Shown here piece by piece: positions 1 to 8,599 of a DNA stretch of 39,913 bases. The translations under genes and the position numbers were made by a program. Within the stretch, counting starts at the first letter, position 1; every line of letters begins with the position of its first letter. The notes beneath the pieces are model-generated. The model was given only the letters and a program-made list of their open reading frames with translations, was not told where the DNA came from and made no database searches. This DNA comes from a virus. The stretch spans positions 1 through 39,913 of the IMG/VR virus record IMGVR_UViG_3300030110_003433. One strand, given 5' to 3'.

Positions 1-2
1 TC

Positions 3-299
3 ACACCTCCAACTGGAAAAGTAGTTGTTGCAATAACTATTTTACAATCTGGTACAACATTTCAAGCTTTAACGGGTGACACATCTGGATATGTAGATGG
101 TACTACTGGCGCTAATTTAGCAGGATCTACAGCTTTTATACAAACAACAGCTGTAGGTGCTAATGGTACTAACGCTGATAATTTAGCTAATACAATTGTC
201 TTTCCTTTGGGCTTAACAATATACGGTAGATGGACTAGCGTAGATCTTGCCACTGGAAGAGCTATATTATATTTTGGACCATCGAATACAAGAAATTAA
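3..299 (+). CDS. Partial phage structural protein (C-terminal 98 residues)
   Basis: This open frame enters from the left edge of the window, so its start is outside. The visible C-terminal part is a small beta-rich domain rich in Thr, Gly and Ala, ending in the motif IYGRWTSVDLATGRAILYFG and a short tail. From memory, short proteins ending in an IYGRWT..AYFG-type strand pair recur next to structural genes in marine phages. I infer a virion decoration or fibre-associated protein but cannot name a function. The stop is followed three bases later by the next gene, which suggests a shared transcript. Confidence 0.6.
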   Translation, partial: TPPTGKVVVAITILQSGTTFQALTGDTSGYVDGTTGANLAGSTAFIQTTAVGANGTNADNLANTIVFPLGLTIYGRWTSVDLATGRAILYFGPSNTRN

Positions 300-302
300 A
301 AT

Positions 303-1208
303 ATGAGTTTAGGATTAGGTGTAGGTTTTTTTAAGCTAGGAGTTGATACAATTATTTCTAGTAGTAGAAGAAATAGTGTTGACGGTGATGGTGGTGATAA
401 CGTTGTAAATGCTGGTAATACACGTGGCGCTGGAACCCCAAGACCTCCAGATGCAATAACTGTAACAGCTTGGATAAAGCCAGATAATTGGGATCCTGCA
501 AATCCAGGTGGTAGTCAAGATAGATCAGAAGGTGTTGTTAGTAATATAAATACTGGTGGTTATGGCTTAAGTGTTGATTTTGCTGGAACAGAAGCAAACC
601 CAACTACTAAATTAAAATTTTCAATTAGTGTTGCTAACAACGGGTCTTCTTCTCCTGGGTATTTAACTATATTGTCTTCAGAAGTACAAGATGTAGCTGC
701 TCTTATTAATGGCTGGGCTTTTTTAGCCGCTACATATGATGGGACAACAGCTAGGCTTTGGGCTGGTTATGATGGTTCTGCTATTGCATCAATGGGTACA
801 GCTGCGCATGGCGTTGGCTCTGCTCAAGCTATTAATTACGGTGCAGAAGACGGTGTAAAAGATGTTGACGTAATGGTTGGTGCTGATCCAAACGTATCTG
901 ATTCAAGTGGAACACCTTACATATCTTCTGTTCAGTCTACAACTGCTTTTGATGGTAAAATATCTGACGTGGCTATATGGGATGGTGCTTTAAGTGAAGC
1001 TGCACTTAACGTTATTTACAATGATGGTATACCTGCTGATCCCCGTTATAACTCAGGTAGCTATACTAGTTCTGGAGATTTAGTACTTTATTACACGTTT
1101 TCAGAAGGTATTGGAACAGAAACAGAAGATTTATCTGGCAACGGTGTTACAGGTAAACTTCAAAATGGAATGACATTTGACTCTGAATTACCAGAGGACG
1201 CTATATAA
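303..1208 (+). CDS. LamG-like (concanavalin A fold) lectin domain protein
   Basis: The 301-residue protein has a LamG/concanavalin A-like pattern from about residue 50 to 290. It begins with AITVTAWIKPDNW (the VTAWIKP strand), continues with WAFLAATYDGTTARLW and GKISDVAIWDGALSEAALNVIYNDG, and ends with LVLYYTFSEG..TEDLSGNGVTGKLQNG. These are the usual strands of LamG jelly-roll domains, which often bind sugars. No signal peptide is visible, so it is likely part of the virion: a head decoration, fibre or host-surface-binding protein. The first 45 residues are Gly/Asp-rich and may be a linker or anchor. The start follows the upstream stop directly with an A-rich leader. The domain call is fairly firm; the location on the particle is inference. 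Confidence 0.75.
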   Translation: MSLGLGVGFFKLGVDTIISSSRRNSVDGDGGDNVVNAGNTRGAGTPRPPDAITVTAWIKPDNWDPANPGGSQDRSEGVVSNINTGGYGLSVDFAGTEANPTTKLKFSISVANNGSSSPGYLTILSSEVQDVAALINGWAFLAATYDGTTARLWAGYDGSAIASMGTAAHGVGSAQAINYGAEDGVKDVDVMVGADPNVSDSSGTPYISSVQSTTAFDGKISDVAIWDGALSEAALNVIYNDGIPADPRYNSGSYTSSGDLVLYYTFSEGIGTETEDLSGNGVTGKLQNGMTFDSELPEDAI

Positions 1209-1218
1209 AAAATATAAA

Positions 1219-1452
1219 ATGAGTAGAAAATATGTAATTATAGATTCATCAGAAGTATCTAGTATTGACTTTAGCAAAGTTTTACAAACTAGTGCTGATA
1301 CTTTAATGTATAATAAAGATAAAAGTAAAACACTTTTAAAGTTTGAAGGTAATACTCCTTCTTTTTTAGATGGGAAAACACAATACACAAAAGAACAAGT
1401 ATTGAATATAATAAGAGATCCTGAAAATGGATGGAAGCAAGATCAAGAATAA
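1219..1452 (+). CDS. Small conserved phage protein (77 aa), function unknown
   Basis: I chose the ATG at 1219 (MSRKYVIID) over an in-frame ATG at 1177. The later start leaves the upstream LamG gene intact, sits 10 bases after its stop and has the A-rich leader seen across this genome. The protein begins with a beta strand (KYVIIDSSEV), then SSIDFSKVLQTSADTLMYNKDKSKTLLKFEG, and ends with a helix (KEQVLNIIRD) and an acidic tail. From memory, similar small proteins occur near the terminase genes of Bacteroidota phages. No catalytic motif is visible, and I do not assign a function. Confidence 0.7.
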   Translation: MSRKYVIIDSSEVSSIDFSKVLQTSADTLMYNKDKSKTLLKFEGNTPSFLDGKTQYTKEQVLNIIRDPENGWKQDQE

Positions 1453-1474
1453 AAAAATAATTAAATAAAATAAA

Positions 1475-1744
1475 ATGGCAAAAACAAAAACAAGACCAGA
1501 AAAAATTACTGATTTACAGTTGAAAAAAATTCAAGATACTATAAATCATATAAATAGATCTCAATTAGAAATAGGATCTATAGAAGTTAAAAAACATGAA
1601 TTAATGCACCAAGTATCTTCCTCAAGAGATGTATTGTCTGAAATGCAAGTAGAGTTTGAAAAAGACTATGGTACTTATGATATAGATATAAGTACTGGTG
1701 CTATAAATTACCCGGAAAATGGCGAAGCTGATAAGAAAGATTAG
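1475..1744 (+). CDS. Small coiled-coil phage protein (89 aa)
   Basis: Residues 10-65 form a heptad-like amphipathic helix pair (LKKIQDTINHINRSQLEIGS, then HELMHQVSSSRDVLSEMQVE). An acidic end follows with EKDYGTYDIDISTGAINYP and a charged tail. It looks like a helical hairpin. From memory, similar proteins recur beside the packaging genes of Bacteroidota phages. The last 26 bases overlap the start of the following gene in another frame, implying translational coupling. The role is unknown; a virion-assembly or DNA-binding helper is possible but not shown. Confidence 0.7.
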   Translation: MAKTKTRPEKITDLQLKKIQDTINHINRSQLEIGSIEVKKHELMHQVSSSRDVLSEMQVEFEKDYGTYDIDISTGAINYPENGEADKKD

Positions 1745-1940
1745 TATCGGTAAAGACTATAAAAATGATGCCATGCATTACGCTGTTGGTCAAGAAGTTT
1801 ACGGTGGACATACAATTTGTGATATCATAGAGGAAGATGATAAATTTTCTATTTATATTAGAAAAGAAAAAAATGTATTACCATGGAAAGACTTTAACAA
1901 AAATATGGCTGTATCTATAGAATATAATCTCGAATACTAA
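1719..1940 (+). CDS. Small conserved phage protein (73 aa)
   Basis: The protein starts inside the end of the preceding gene and its stop shares an A with the next start (TAATG), so three genes here are likely coupled in translation. It is predicted to be mostly beta: MAKLIRKISIG, then MHYAVGQEVYGGHTICDII, IYIRKEKNVLPWKDF and VSIEYNLEY. From memory, the MHY.VGQ...I pattern and the closing SIEYN are seen in other flavobacterial phage proteins of this size. No known catalytic motif is present. Confidence 0.7.
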   Translation: MAKLIRKISIGKDYKNDAMHYAVGQEVYGGHTICDIIEEDDKFSIYIRKEKNVLPWKDFNKNMAVSIEYNLEY

Positions 1941-2530
1941 TGAAAAGTGTTTACAACTTTGTTGTAACACCAAAAGGAAAAAGATATAACAATACTAAAA
2001 AAGTCGGTGATTCAGAGTTAATACTTAACACTGAAATATTTAACCACCAATATGTAAACAGAGAAGCTACAGTTATATCAACACCTATAATTGGTGATAC
2101 AGATATAAAACCTGGTGATACAGTTATATTACATCATAATGTTTTTCGTAGATGGCATAATCAGTATGGCGTAGAAAAAAATAGTAGAAGTTATTTTAAT
2201 GAATCTACTTACTTTGTAAACTACGATCAAATATTTTTGTATAAAAAAAATAATAAATGGTTGGCTCCAAAAGGTTATTGTTTTGTAAAACCAATAAAAA
2301 GTTTTGACAAGTTTAATATTGATCAAGAACAACCACTAATAGGTATTATAAAGTATACGGATGGTGTGTATAGCAAAGGCGACTTAGTTGGCTTTACACC
2401 AAACAGTGAGTACGAATTCATAATAGACGGGCAAAAATTATATAGAGTTTTATCTAAATTTATTACAATTAAATATGAATATCAAGGAAACGAAGAAGAA
2501 TATAATCCTAGCTGGGCAAAAAGCAGTTGA
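1940..2530 (+). CDS. Probable tandem GroES-like co-chaperonin
   Basis: The 196-residue protein appears to hold two copies of a GroES-like barrel. Copy one (about residues 20-105) has REATVISTPIIGDTDIKPGD followed by TVILHHNVF and YFVNYDQIFLYKK. This matches the GroES order of a strand plus turn, VKVGDxVIF, and a closing strand with D-I-L. Copy two (about 108-180) has YCFVKPI, PLIGIIKYTD, YSKGDLVGFTPNSEYEFIID and FITIKYEY. A phage co-chaperonin would replace or adapt host GroES on GroEL to fold capsid proteins, as gp31 does in T4. The first loop carries extra length (RRWHNQYGVEKNSRS), which could be the mobile loop. The gene starts on the stop of its neighbour and its end overlaps the terminase-small-subunit candidate by 56 bases. 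The fold call rests on pattern only. Confidence 0.5.
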   Translation: MKSVYNFVVTPKGKRYNNTKKVGDSELILNTEIFNHQYVNREATVISTPIIGDTDIKPGDTVILHHNVFRRWHNQYGVEKNSRSYFNESTYFVNYDQIFLYKKNNKWLAPKGYCFVKPIKSFDKFNIDQEQPLIGIIKYTDGVYSKGDLVGFTPNSEYEFIIDGQKLYRVLSKFITIKYEYQGNEEEYNPSWAKSS

Positions 2531-2750
2531 TGAATTAATCAAGGTGGCAAAAGAACCTATTGTAGATTCAGATGATGATATATCAGCTGATAGATTAAAA
2601 AATGCTGCAGCTACTAAAAAACTAGCTATATTTGACGCATTTGAAATACTTAACAGAATTCAAGAAGAAAAGAACTTGCTTGAGGGCAAAGCACCTGAAG
2701 AGAGAAAGGAAACGGTCTTTAAAGGATTCGCAGAAGGTAGATCTAAGTAA
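2475..2750 (+). CDS. Candidate terminase small subunit (91 aa)
   Basis: A short, almost wholly helical protein lies directly before the large terminase gene, its stop sharing an A with the terminase ATG. It opens with a helix (KKNIILAGQKAVDELIKVAK), then an acidic turn (VDSDDDIS), then ADRLKNAAATKKLAIFDAFE and a charged end. From memory, the KNAAATKKLAIFDAFEIL helix recurs in small proteins in this position in Bacteroidota phages. Position and all-helical make-up suggest the small terminase or a packaging helper, but no DNA-binding helix-turn-helix can be named with certainty. It begins within the preceding gene, a 56-base overlap. Confidence 0.5.
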   Translation: MNIKETKKNIILAGQKAVDELIKVAKEPIVDSDDDISADRLKNAAATKKLAIFDAFEILNRIQEEKNLLEGKAPEERKETVFKGFAEGRSK

Positions 2751-4963
2751 TGTACGAGCAAAGTTTAGTTAAAATAATTGAACCCATTAAGAGGACAACT
2801 ATTAGTCGTCTTAATAAATCTAAAAAATGGAAATATGGATACAATAAAGAACATGATATTGTGGTTATCTCTAAAACGGGAAAAATTGGTAAAATCTATG
2901 AAATCCAAGGTTTGCGAATTGGCTTGCCGTTGGAACCAAAAGGAGTGCACATGCACCCCAAAAACAAATGGGTAAAGTTTGAACAACCAAAAGAATTATC
3001 TCGTTTAAAAAATATATTTGACTGGAAAAACTATCCAGATGAAAATAAAGAAAAATGGTTTGATTATATAGACGAAGAGTTTAAAAGAAGAGATGAAGGT
3101 TTTTGGTTTACTAATGGAGGAAAACCAACATATTTAACAGGTGCACATTATATGTATCTTCAGTGGAGCAAGATAGATGTAGGTGCTCCTGATTTTAGAG
3201 AAGCTAATAGATTGTTTTTTATATTTTGGGAAGCTTGCAAGGCTGATAAAAGATGTTATGGTATGTGCTACCTAAAAAACAGAAGGTCAGGGTTTTCGTT
3301 CATGTCATCTGCTGAAACAGTTAATTTAGCTACTCTTGCTAGTGATAGTAGATATGGAATACTATCTAAAACAGGTGCTGATGCTAAAAAAATGTTTACA
3401 GATAAAGTAGTACCTATTAGTATTAACTATCCTTTTTTCTTTAAACCAATACAAGACGGTATGGATAGGCCAAAATCAGAACTTGCTTATAGAGTACCAG
3501 CTAGTAAGTTTACTAGAAAAAAAATTACTACAAACGAAAAGCTTGAAGATATACAAGGTCTAGATACAACTATAGATTGGAAAAATACTGGAGATAATAG
3601 TTATGATGGTGAAAAACTAAATTTACTAGTACATGATGAGAGTGGTAAGTGGGAAAGACCCGATAATATATTAAATAATTGGCGAGTAACCAAAACTTGT
3701 TTACGATTAGGTAGTAGAATTATAGGTAAATGTATGATGGGCTCGACTTCAAACGCATTAGATAAAGGTGGAGATAATTTTAAAAAACTATACAACGCAT
3801 CCGATGTCACTAAAAGAAATAGAAATGGCCAGACAAAATCTGGTTTATACTCTTTGTTTATCCCAATGGAATGGAACTACGAAGGATTTATTGACGAGTT
3901 CGGATTTCCAGTATTTACTACTCCTGACACAGACGTATTCGCCCCAGATGGTGAATTAATAGATATAGGTGTAATAGATAATTGGCAAAACGAAGCCGAT
4001 GGTTTAAAAGATGATCAAGACGCTTTAAATGAGTTTTACCGTCAGTTTCCACGTACTGAAGAGCACGCATTTAGAGATGAAACAAAAAACAGTATATTTA
4101 ATTTAGTAAAAATATACGAGCAAATAGATTATAACGAAGAGTTAAGCAGAAGTCTAGGTATAACAAAGGGTAATTTTCAGTGGGTAAATGGTATTAAAGA
4201 TTCAACTGTAATATTTTATCCAGATCCGAAAGGTAGATTTCAATTAAGTTGGGTACCACCTCAACAATTACAAAATAGAGTGGTTATTAAAAACGGAGTA
4301 AAATATCCTGGTAATGAACACATGGGAGCATTTGGTTGTGACTCTTATGATATATCAGGAACCGTAGATGGAGAAGGATCTAAAGGAGCATTACACGGCT
4401 TAACCAGGTTTAGTATGGAGGACGCTCCCGCGAACAGCTTCTTTTTAGAATACTTATCAAGACCACCTACGGCAGAAATATTTTTTGAAGATGTTTTGAT
4501 GGCAATAGTTTTTTATGGTATGCCAATATTAGCAGAGAACAATAAACCTAGACTTTTATATTATTTAAGACGTAGAGGTTATAGAGGTTTCAGTATGAAC
4601 AGACCGGATAAAATCTGGAACAAGTTATCTGTTGCAGAAAAAGAAATAGGTGGTATACCAAACTCTAGTGAAGATATTAAACAAGCTCATGCTGCGGCAA
4701 TTGAAATGTACATACAAGATCACGTTGGCATGAAACAAGATGGTAGCTTTGGTAATATGTATTTTAACAGAACACTAAACGATTGGTCTAGATTTGATAT
4801 TACCAAAAGAACAAAACACGATGCCGCTATAAGTAGTGGTTTAGCAATTATGGCAAATAATAGACATTTATATGCTCCAAACGCTAAGATAGAAAAACCA
4901 AAATTAAACATAAGTATTTCCAAGTATAACAACGCGGGAACTAATTCACAAATAATCAAATAA
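2750..4963 (+). CDS. terL: Large terminase subunit (DNA-packaging ATPase/nuclease)
   Basis: The motor protein cuts and pumps phage DNA into the prohead. The ATPase half shows a deviant Walker A, KNRRSGFS at residues 176-183, of the KxRRxGxS type used by many terminases. A Walker B is at 290-297 (LNLLVHDE, Asp296 and catalytic Glu297), and the coupling motif GSTSN is at 331-335. The nuclease half begins near residue 520 with AFGCDSYD (Asp531, Asp534), a usual first metal-binding position of the RNase H-like fold, and continues through FFLEYLSRP and MPILAENNKPRLLYYLRRRG. At 737 residues it is longer than the common 450-600, with about 150 extra N-terminal residues, a length I associate with crAss-like and related phages. 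The start is fixed by TAATG overlap with the small-subunit candidate. Confidence 0.92.
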   Translation: MYEQSLVKIIEPIKRTTISRLNKSKKWKYGYNKEHDIVVISKTGKIGKIYEIQGLRIGLPLEPKGVHMHPKNKWVKFEQPKELSRLKNIFDWKNYPDENKEKWFDYIDEEFKRRDEGFWFTNGGKPTYLTGAHYMYLQWSKIDVGAPDFREANRLFFIFWEACKADKRCYGMCYLKNRRSGFSFMSSAETVNLATLASDSRYGILSKTGADAKKMFTDKVVPISINYPFFFKPIQDGMDRPKSELAYRVPASKFTRKKITTNEKLEDIQGLDTTIDWKNTGDNSYDGEKLNLLVHDESGKWERPDNILNNWRVTKTCLRLGSRIIGKCMMGSTSNALDKGGDNFKKLYNASDVTKRNRNGQTKSGLYSLFIPMEWNYEGFIDEFGFPVFTTPDTDVFAPDGELIDIGVIDNWQNEADGLKDDQDALNEFYRQFPRTEEHAFRDETKNSIFNLVKIYEQIDYNEELSRSLGITKGNFQWVNGIKDSTVIFYPDPKGRFQLSWVPPQQLQNRVVIKNGVKYPGNEHMGAFGCDSYDISGTVDGEGSKGALHGLTRFSMEDAPANSFFLEYLSRPPTAEIFFEDVLMAIVFYGMPILAENNKPRLLYYLRRRGYRGFSMNRPDKIWNKLSVAEKEIGGIPNSSEDIKQAHAAAIEMYIQDHVGMKQDGSFGNMYFNRTLNDWSRFDITKRTKHDAAISSGLAIMANNRHLYAPNAKIEKPKLNISISKYNNAGTNSQIIK

Positions 4964-4968
4964 TAAAT

Positions 4969-7377
4969 ATGGCAGAGTCTGGCATTAAAAGTTATTTTCC
5001 AAGTCAAACAGTTAGTGATGCTGAAAAGCTTAGCTATGATTATGGTTTGAAAGTGGGTAAGGCTATAGAAACCGAATGGTTTAATAATAATAGAAGTTCT
5101 AATAGATTTAGAAATAATTATAATAATTTTCACAAATTAAGATTATACGCTAGAGGAGAACAATCTATACAAAAATACAAGGATGAATTATCTATTAACG
5201 GTGATTTGTCTTATCTTAATTTAGACTGGACACCAGTACCAATTATACCTAAATTTGTAGACATAGTTGTAAATGGTATGGCAGATAGAATGTATGATAT
5301 AAAAGCGTTTTCACAAGATCCTTATGGTGTTGAAAAACGAACTGAATATATGGAGTCTATATTAAACGATATGAGAAGTCAAAAGTTTAATGAATATGCT
5401 AAATCAGCTTTTAATATAGATTTATACGAAACCAATAAAAATAATTTACCTTCAACCGAAGAAGAATTAAAACTGCACATGCAGTTAACTTACAAACAGT
5501 CTGTAGAATTAGCTGAAGAACAAGCTATAAATGTCTTAATGCAAGGTAATAACTACGAGTTAATTAGAAAAAGATTTTATTACGATCTTACTGTTTTAGG
5601 TATTGGTTGTGTTAAAACATCTTTTAATACTTCTGAAGGTGTTACAATAGATTATGTTGATCCAGCTAATCTAGTTTATTCTTATACTGACTCCCCTTAT
5701 TTTGATGATATATATTATGTTGGTGAGGTTAAATCCATACCAGTAAATGAGTTGGCAAAACAATTTCCGCATTTAACAGAAGCAGATCTTGAAGATATAA
5801 TGAAAAATAAAAGTTATAATAGAAATAATTATAACACTAGATATTCTGCTGGAAAAGAAGATAATAACACTATACAAGTTTTATACTTTAATTATAAAAC
5901 CTATATGAATGAGGTTTATAAAGTAAAAGAAACAGGCACTGGTGCTGAAAAAATTATAGCAAAAGATGATGGTTTTAATCCACCACAGAATATGGAAGGT
6001 GGATACTCTAGATTAATAAGATCAATAGAGTGTTTATATGATGGGGCTATGGTTCTTGGCGCTAACAAATTATTAAAATGGGAAATGGCCGATAATATGT
6101 TACGACCTAAAAGTGATTATACTAAAGTTAAAATGAACTATGCTATTGTTGCACCTAGAATGTATGATGGTAAAATTGAATCTTTAGTTGGTAGAATTAC
6201 CGGTTTTGCAGACATGATACAGTTAACCCATTTAAAACTACAACAAGTAATGTCACGTATGGTACCAGACGGTGTTTATTTAGACGCTGATGGTTTAGCT
6301 GAAATTGATCTAGGTAATGGCACAAATTACAATCCACAAGAAGCCTTAAATATGTTTTTTCAAACTGGTTCTGTAATTGGTAGATCATTTACACAAGAAG
6401 GTGATATGAATCCTGGTAAAGTACCTATTCAAGAAATAACATCTGGTAATGGTGGTAATAAAATGCAAGCTTTAATTGGTACATATAATTATTATTTACA
6501 AATGATAAGAGATGTAACCGGGTTAAACGAAGCTAGAGATGGTAGTATGCCAGATAAAGATACTTTAGTTGGTGTTCAAAAACTGGCAGCAGCTAATTCA
6601 AACACTGCTACTAGGCATGTTTTACAAGCTGGTTTATTTTTAACTGCTGAGGTTGCTGAATGTTTATCGCTTAGAATATCTGATATATTAGAGTACTCAC
6701 CAACAGCAGATGCTTTTATACAAGCTATAGGTAGTCACAATGTTGCTACATTAGATGAAATGAAAGAATTACATCTTTATGATTTTGGTATATTTTTAGA
6801 ATTAATGCCTGATGACGAAGAAAAAGCCATATTAGAAAATAACATACAAATGGCATTGCAGCAACAAAATATAGAACTAGAAGATGCTATTGATCTTAGA
6901 GAAATAAAAAATATAAAACTAGCTAATCAATTACTTAAACTTCGTAGAAAAGAAAAATTAGCTAGAGATCAACAGATACAACAAGAAAATATTAGGGTCC
7001 AAGGAGAGACTAATATACAAGCTCAAAAAGTAGCAGCTCAAACTGAAGTTGACAAAAATCAAGCTATAACTTCTATGCAACAGCAGTTAGCTAGTACTAA
7101 AGCTGCTTTAGAAAGTGAAAAAATGGAACAAGAGTTATTACATAAAAAAGAGTTAATGGCTTTAGAGTTTCAATATAACATGCAACTTAAAGGTGTTGAA
7201 GTTGACGGTATGAAAAATAGAGAAAAACAAAAAGAAGATAGAAAAGACGAAAGAACAAAAATACAAGCTAGCCAACAATCTGAAATGATAGAGCAAAGAA
7301 AAAGTGGTAAACCACCTAAAAACTTTGAGTCTACAGGTAATGATATACTAGGAGGTGGCTTTGATTTAGAAATGTAG
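4969..7377 (+). CDS. Portal protein
   Basis: The gene following the large terminase encodes 802 residues with portal-like composition. There is an N-terminal clip/wing region (KLRLYARGEQSIQKYKDELS near residue 60, LDWTPVPIIPKFVDIVVNGM near 90-110). A central part contains the helix-rich stem and crown (DMIQLTHLKLQQVMSRMVPD, RDVTGLNEARDGSMPDKDTL, GVQKLAAANSNTATRH). From about residue 620 to 780 there is a very long Gln/Glu/Lys-rich helix with heptad character, probably a barrel or crown extension above the ring. The dodecameric ring forms the DNA gateway and the terminase docking site. The assignment rests on order and on this pattern. The distal end (ILGGGFDLEM) is a short non-helical tail. 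Confidence 0.85.
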   Translation: MAESGIKSYFPSQTVSDAEKLSYDYGLKVGKAIETEWFNNNRSSNRFRNNYNNFHKLRLYARGEQSIQKYKDELSINGDLSYLNLDWTPVPIIPKFVDIVVNGMADRMYDIKAFSQDPYGVEKRTEYMESILNDMRSQKFNEYAKSAFNIDLYETNKNNLPSTEEELKLHMQLTYKQSVELAEEQAINVLMQGNNYELIRKRFYYDLTVLGIGCVKTSFNTSEGVTIDYVDPANLVYSYTDSPYFDDIYYVGEVKSIPVNELAKQFPHLTEADLEDIMKNKSYNRNNYNTRYSAGKEDNNTIQVLYFNYKTYMNEVYKVKETGTGAEKIIAKDDGFNPPQNMEGGYSRLIRSIECLYDGAMVLGANKLLKWEMADNMLRPKSDYTKVKMNYAIVAPRMYDGKIESLVGRITGFADMIQLTHLKLQQVMSRMVPDGVYLDADGLAEIDLGNGTNYNPQEALNMFFQTGSVIGRSFTQEGDMNPGKVPIQEITSGNGGNKMQALIGTYNYYLQMIRDVTGLNEARDGSMPDKDTLVGVQKLAAANSNTATRHVLQAGLFLTAEVAECLSLRISDILEYSPTADAFIQAIGSHNVATLDEMKELHLYDFGIFLELMPDDEEKAILENNIQMALQQQNIELEDAIDLREIKNIKLANQLLKLRRKEKLARDQQIQQENIRVQGETNIQAQKVAAQTEVDKNQAITSMQQQLASTKAALESEKMEQELLHKKELMALEFQYNMQLKGVEVDGMKNREKQKEDRKDERTKIQASQQSEMIEQRKSGKPPKNFESTGNDILGGGFDLEM

Positions 7378-7404
7378 ATTTATTAATTATTATTATATTA
7401 TATT
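7378..7404 (+). promoter_or_regulatory. A/T-only translation leader shared with the 10217 gene
   Basis: The 27 bases between the portal stop and the next ATG contain only A and T and finish in TATTATATTATATTATGG including the start codon. Nearly the same string precedes the gene at 10217. No Shine-Dalgarno is present. This fits leaderless-type or S1-dependent initiation as used by Bacteroidota. It may alternatively be part of a promoter; I see no TAnnTTTG box in it. Confidence 0.35.
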
Positions 7405-8580
7405 ATGGAAGAAAATAAAGAAAATGTAGTTGAAGAAACTACACAAGATAACGTTACAAAAGTTGAGGTAAAAAACACTCAAGAAGATGATAACATTATT
7501 AAAGTAAACTTAGATAAACCAGTAAACCAAGAAAAAAATGAAACTAAAGAAGATAACGCTAACGACAGCGGAGTGGTTGCAGAGTCTAAAGACACCGAGC
7601 CCACAGAAAAACAAGAAGAGGTACAACCGGAAACAAAAGCACAAGAAGAAACAGTATTAGAAGAAATTACTGAAGAAGCTACCGAAGAACAAGTTACAGA
7701 AGTAAAAGAAAAAATTGAAGAAGCTGTAGCTGAAGCTGAGGCAACCGGTAAACCGCTACCAGAAAATATTCAAAAGTTGGTAAACTTTATGGAAGAAACT
7801 GGTGGTGATATAAATGATTATGTAAAACTTAATCAAGATTATAGTCAATTAAATGATAAAAATTTATTATACGAATACTATAAACAAACAAAACCTCATT
7901 TAAATAATGAAGAAATTAACTTTCTTATGGAAGATTCGTTCTCTTATGATGAAGATGTTGATGAAGAAAGAGATATACGAAGAAAGAAATTAGCGTTAAA
8001 AGAGCAAGTTGCCGACGCTAGAGCTCACCTGGAAGGGCAAAAATCCAGATACTATGAAGAAATTAAAGCTGGTTCAAAACTTACGTCTGAACAACAAAAA
8101 GCTTGGGATTTCTTTAATAGATACAACAAGCAATCAGAAGAAAATGCAAAAGCTGCAAAAAATTCTAGATCTATTTTTGATAAAAAAACTAATGAAGTTT
8201 TTAACGACAAATTCAAAGGTTTTGAATATAAAATTGGAGATAAAAAATTCAGGTTTAATGTTAAAGATAAAAACAATGTTAAACAGCAACAAAGTGATAT
8301 TAATAATTTTGCTAAAAAGTTTTTAGGAAAAGATAATGAACTACAAGACGCTGCTGGTTATCACAAGTCTATTTTTACAGCTATGAATGCTGATGCTATT
8401 GCAAAACACTTTTATGAACAAGGTAAGGCTGATGCTATGAAAAATAGTGTAGCTAAAGCTAAAAATGTCAATATGGATCCAAGACAATCTCATGGTGAAA
8501 TAGAAGCTGGTGGAATAAAAGTAAAAGTGTTAGGTGATAATTCTTCTGATTTTAAGTTTAAAATTAAAAACAATAAATAA
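7405..8580 (+). CDS. Capsid scaffolding-like protein
   Basis: This sits between portal and major capsid protein, the usual place of the scaffold. The 391-residue product has a disordered, very acidic N-terminal third rich in Glu (for example EEITEEATEEQVTEVKEKIE near residue 90), a helical middle (residues 170-300, with YDEDVDEERDIRRKKLALKE and the following helix), and a short basic C-terminal tail (DFKFKIKNNK). An acidic front, helical core and basic end are typical of scaffolds, whose basic end binds the capsid protein. No protease triad is visible. The start is preceded by an A/T-only leader. The role is inferred from order and composition. Confidence 0.7.
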   Translation: MEENKENVVEETTQDNVTKVEVKNTQEDDNIIKVNLDKPVNQEKNETKEDNANDSGVVAESKDTEPTEKQEEVQPETKAQEETVLEEITEEATEEQVTEVKEKIEEAVAEAEATGKPLPENIQKLVNFMEETGGDINDYVKLNQDYSQLNDKNLLYEYYKQTKPHLNNEEINFLMEDSFSYDEDVDEERDIRRKKLALKEQVADARAHLEGQKSRYYEEIKAGSKLTSEQQKAWDFFNRYNKQSEENAKAAKNSRSIFDKKTNEVFNDKFKGFEYKIGDKKFRFNVKDKNNVKQQQSDINNFAKKFLGKDNELQDAAGYHKSIFTAMNADAIAKHFYEQGKADAMKNSVAKAKNVNMDPRQSHGEIEAGGIKVKVLGDNSSDFKFKIKNNK

Positions 8581-8599
8581 CAATTTAAAATAAAAAATT

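Noticed and set aside
1177-1218. Earlier ATG for the 77-residue protein
   Set aside because: It would overlap the LamG gene by 32 bases and add 14 residues lacking any pattern. The ATG at 1219 has the leader style used elsewhere.
4720-5133. 137-codon minus-strand frame across the terminase-portal junction
   Set aside because: It is the mirror of two well-supported + strand genes, Ile/Leu/Ser-rich as expected for antisense of AT-rich coding sequence, with no leader or motif.
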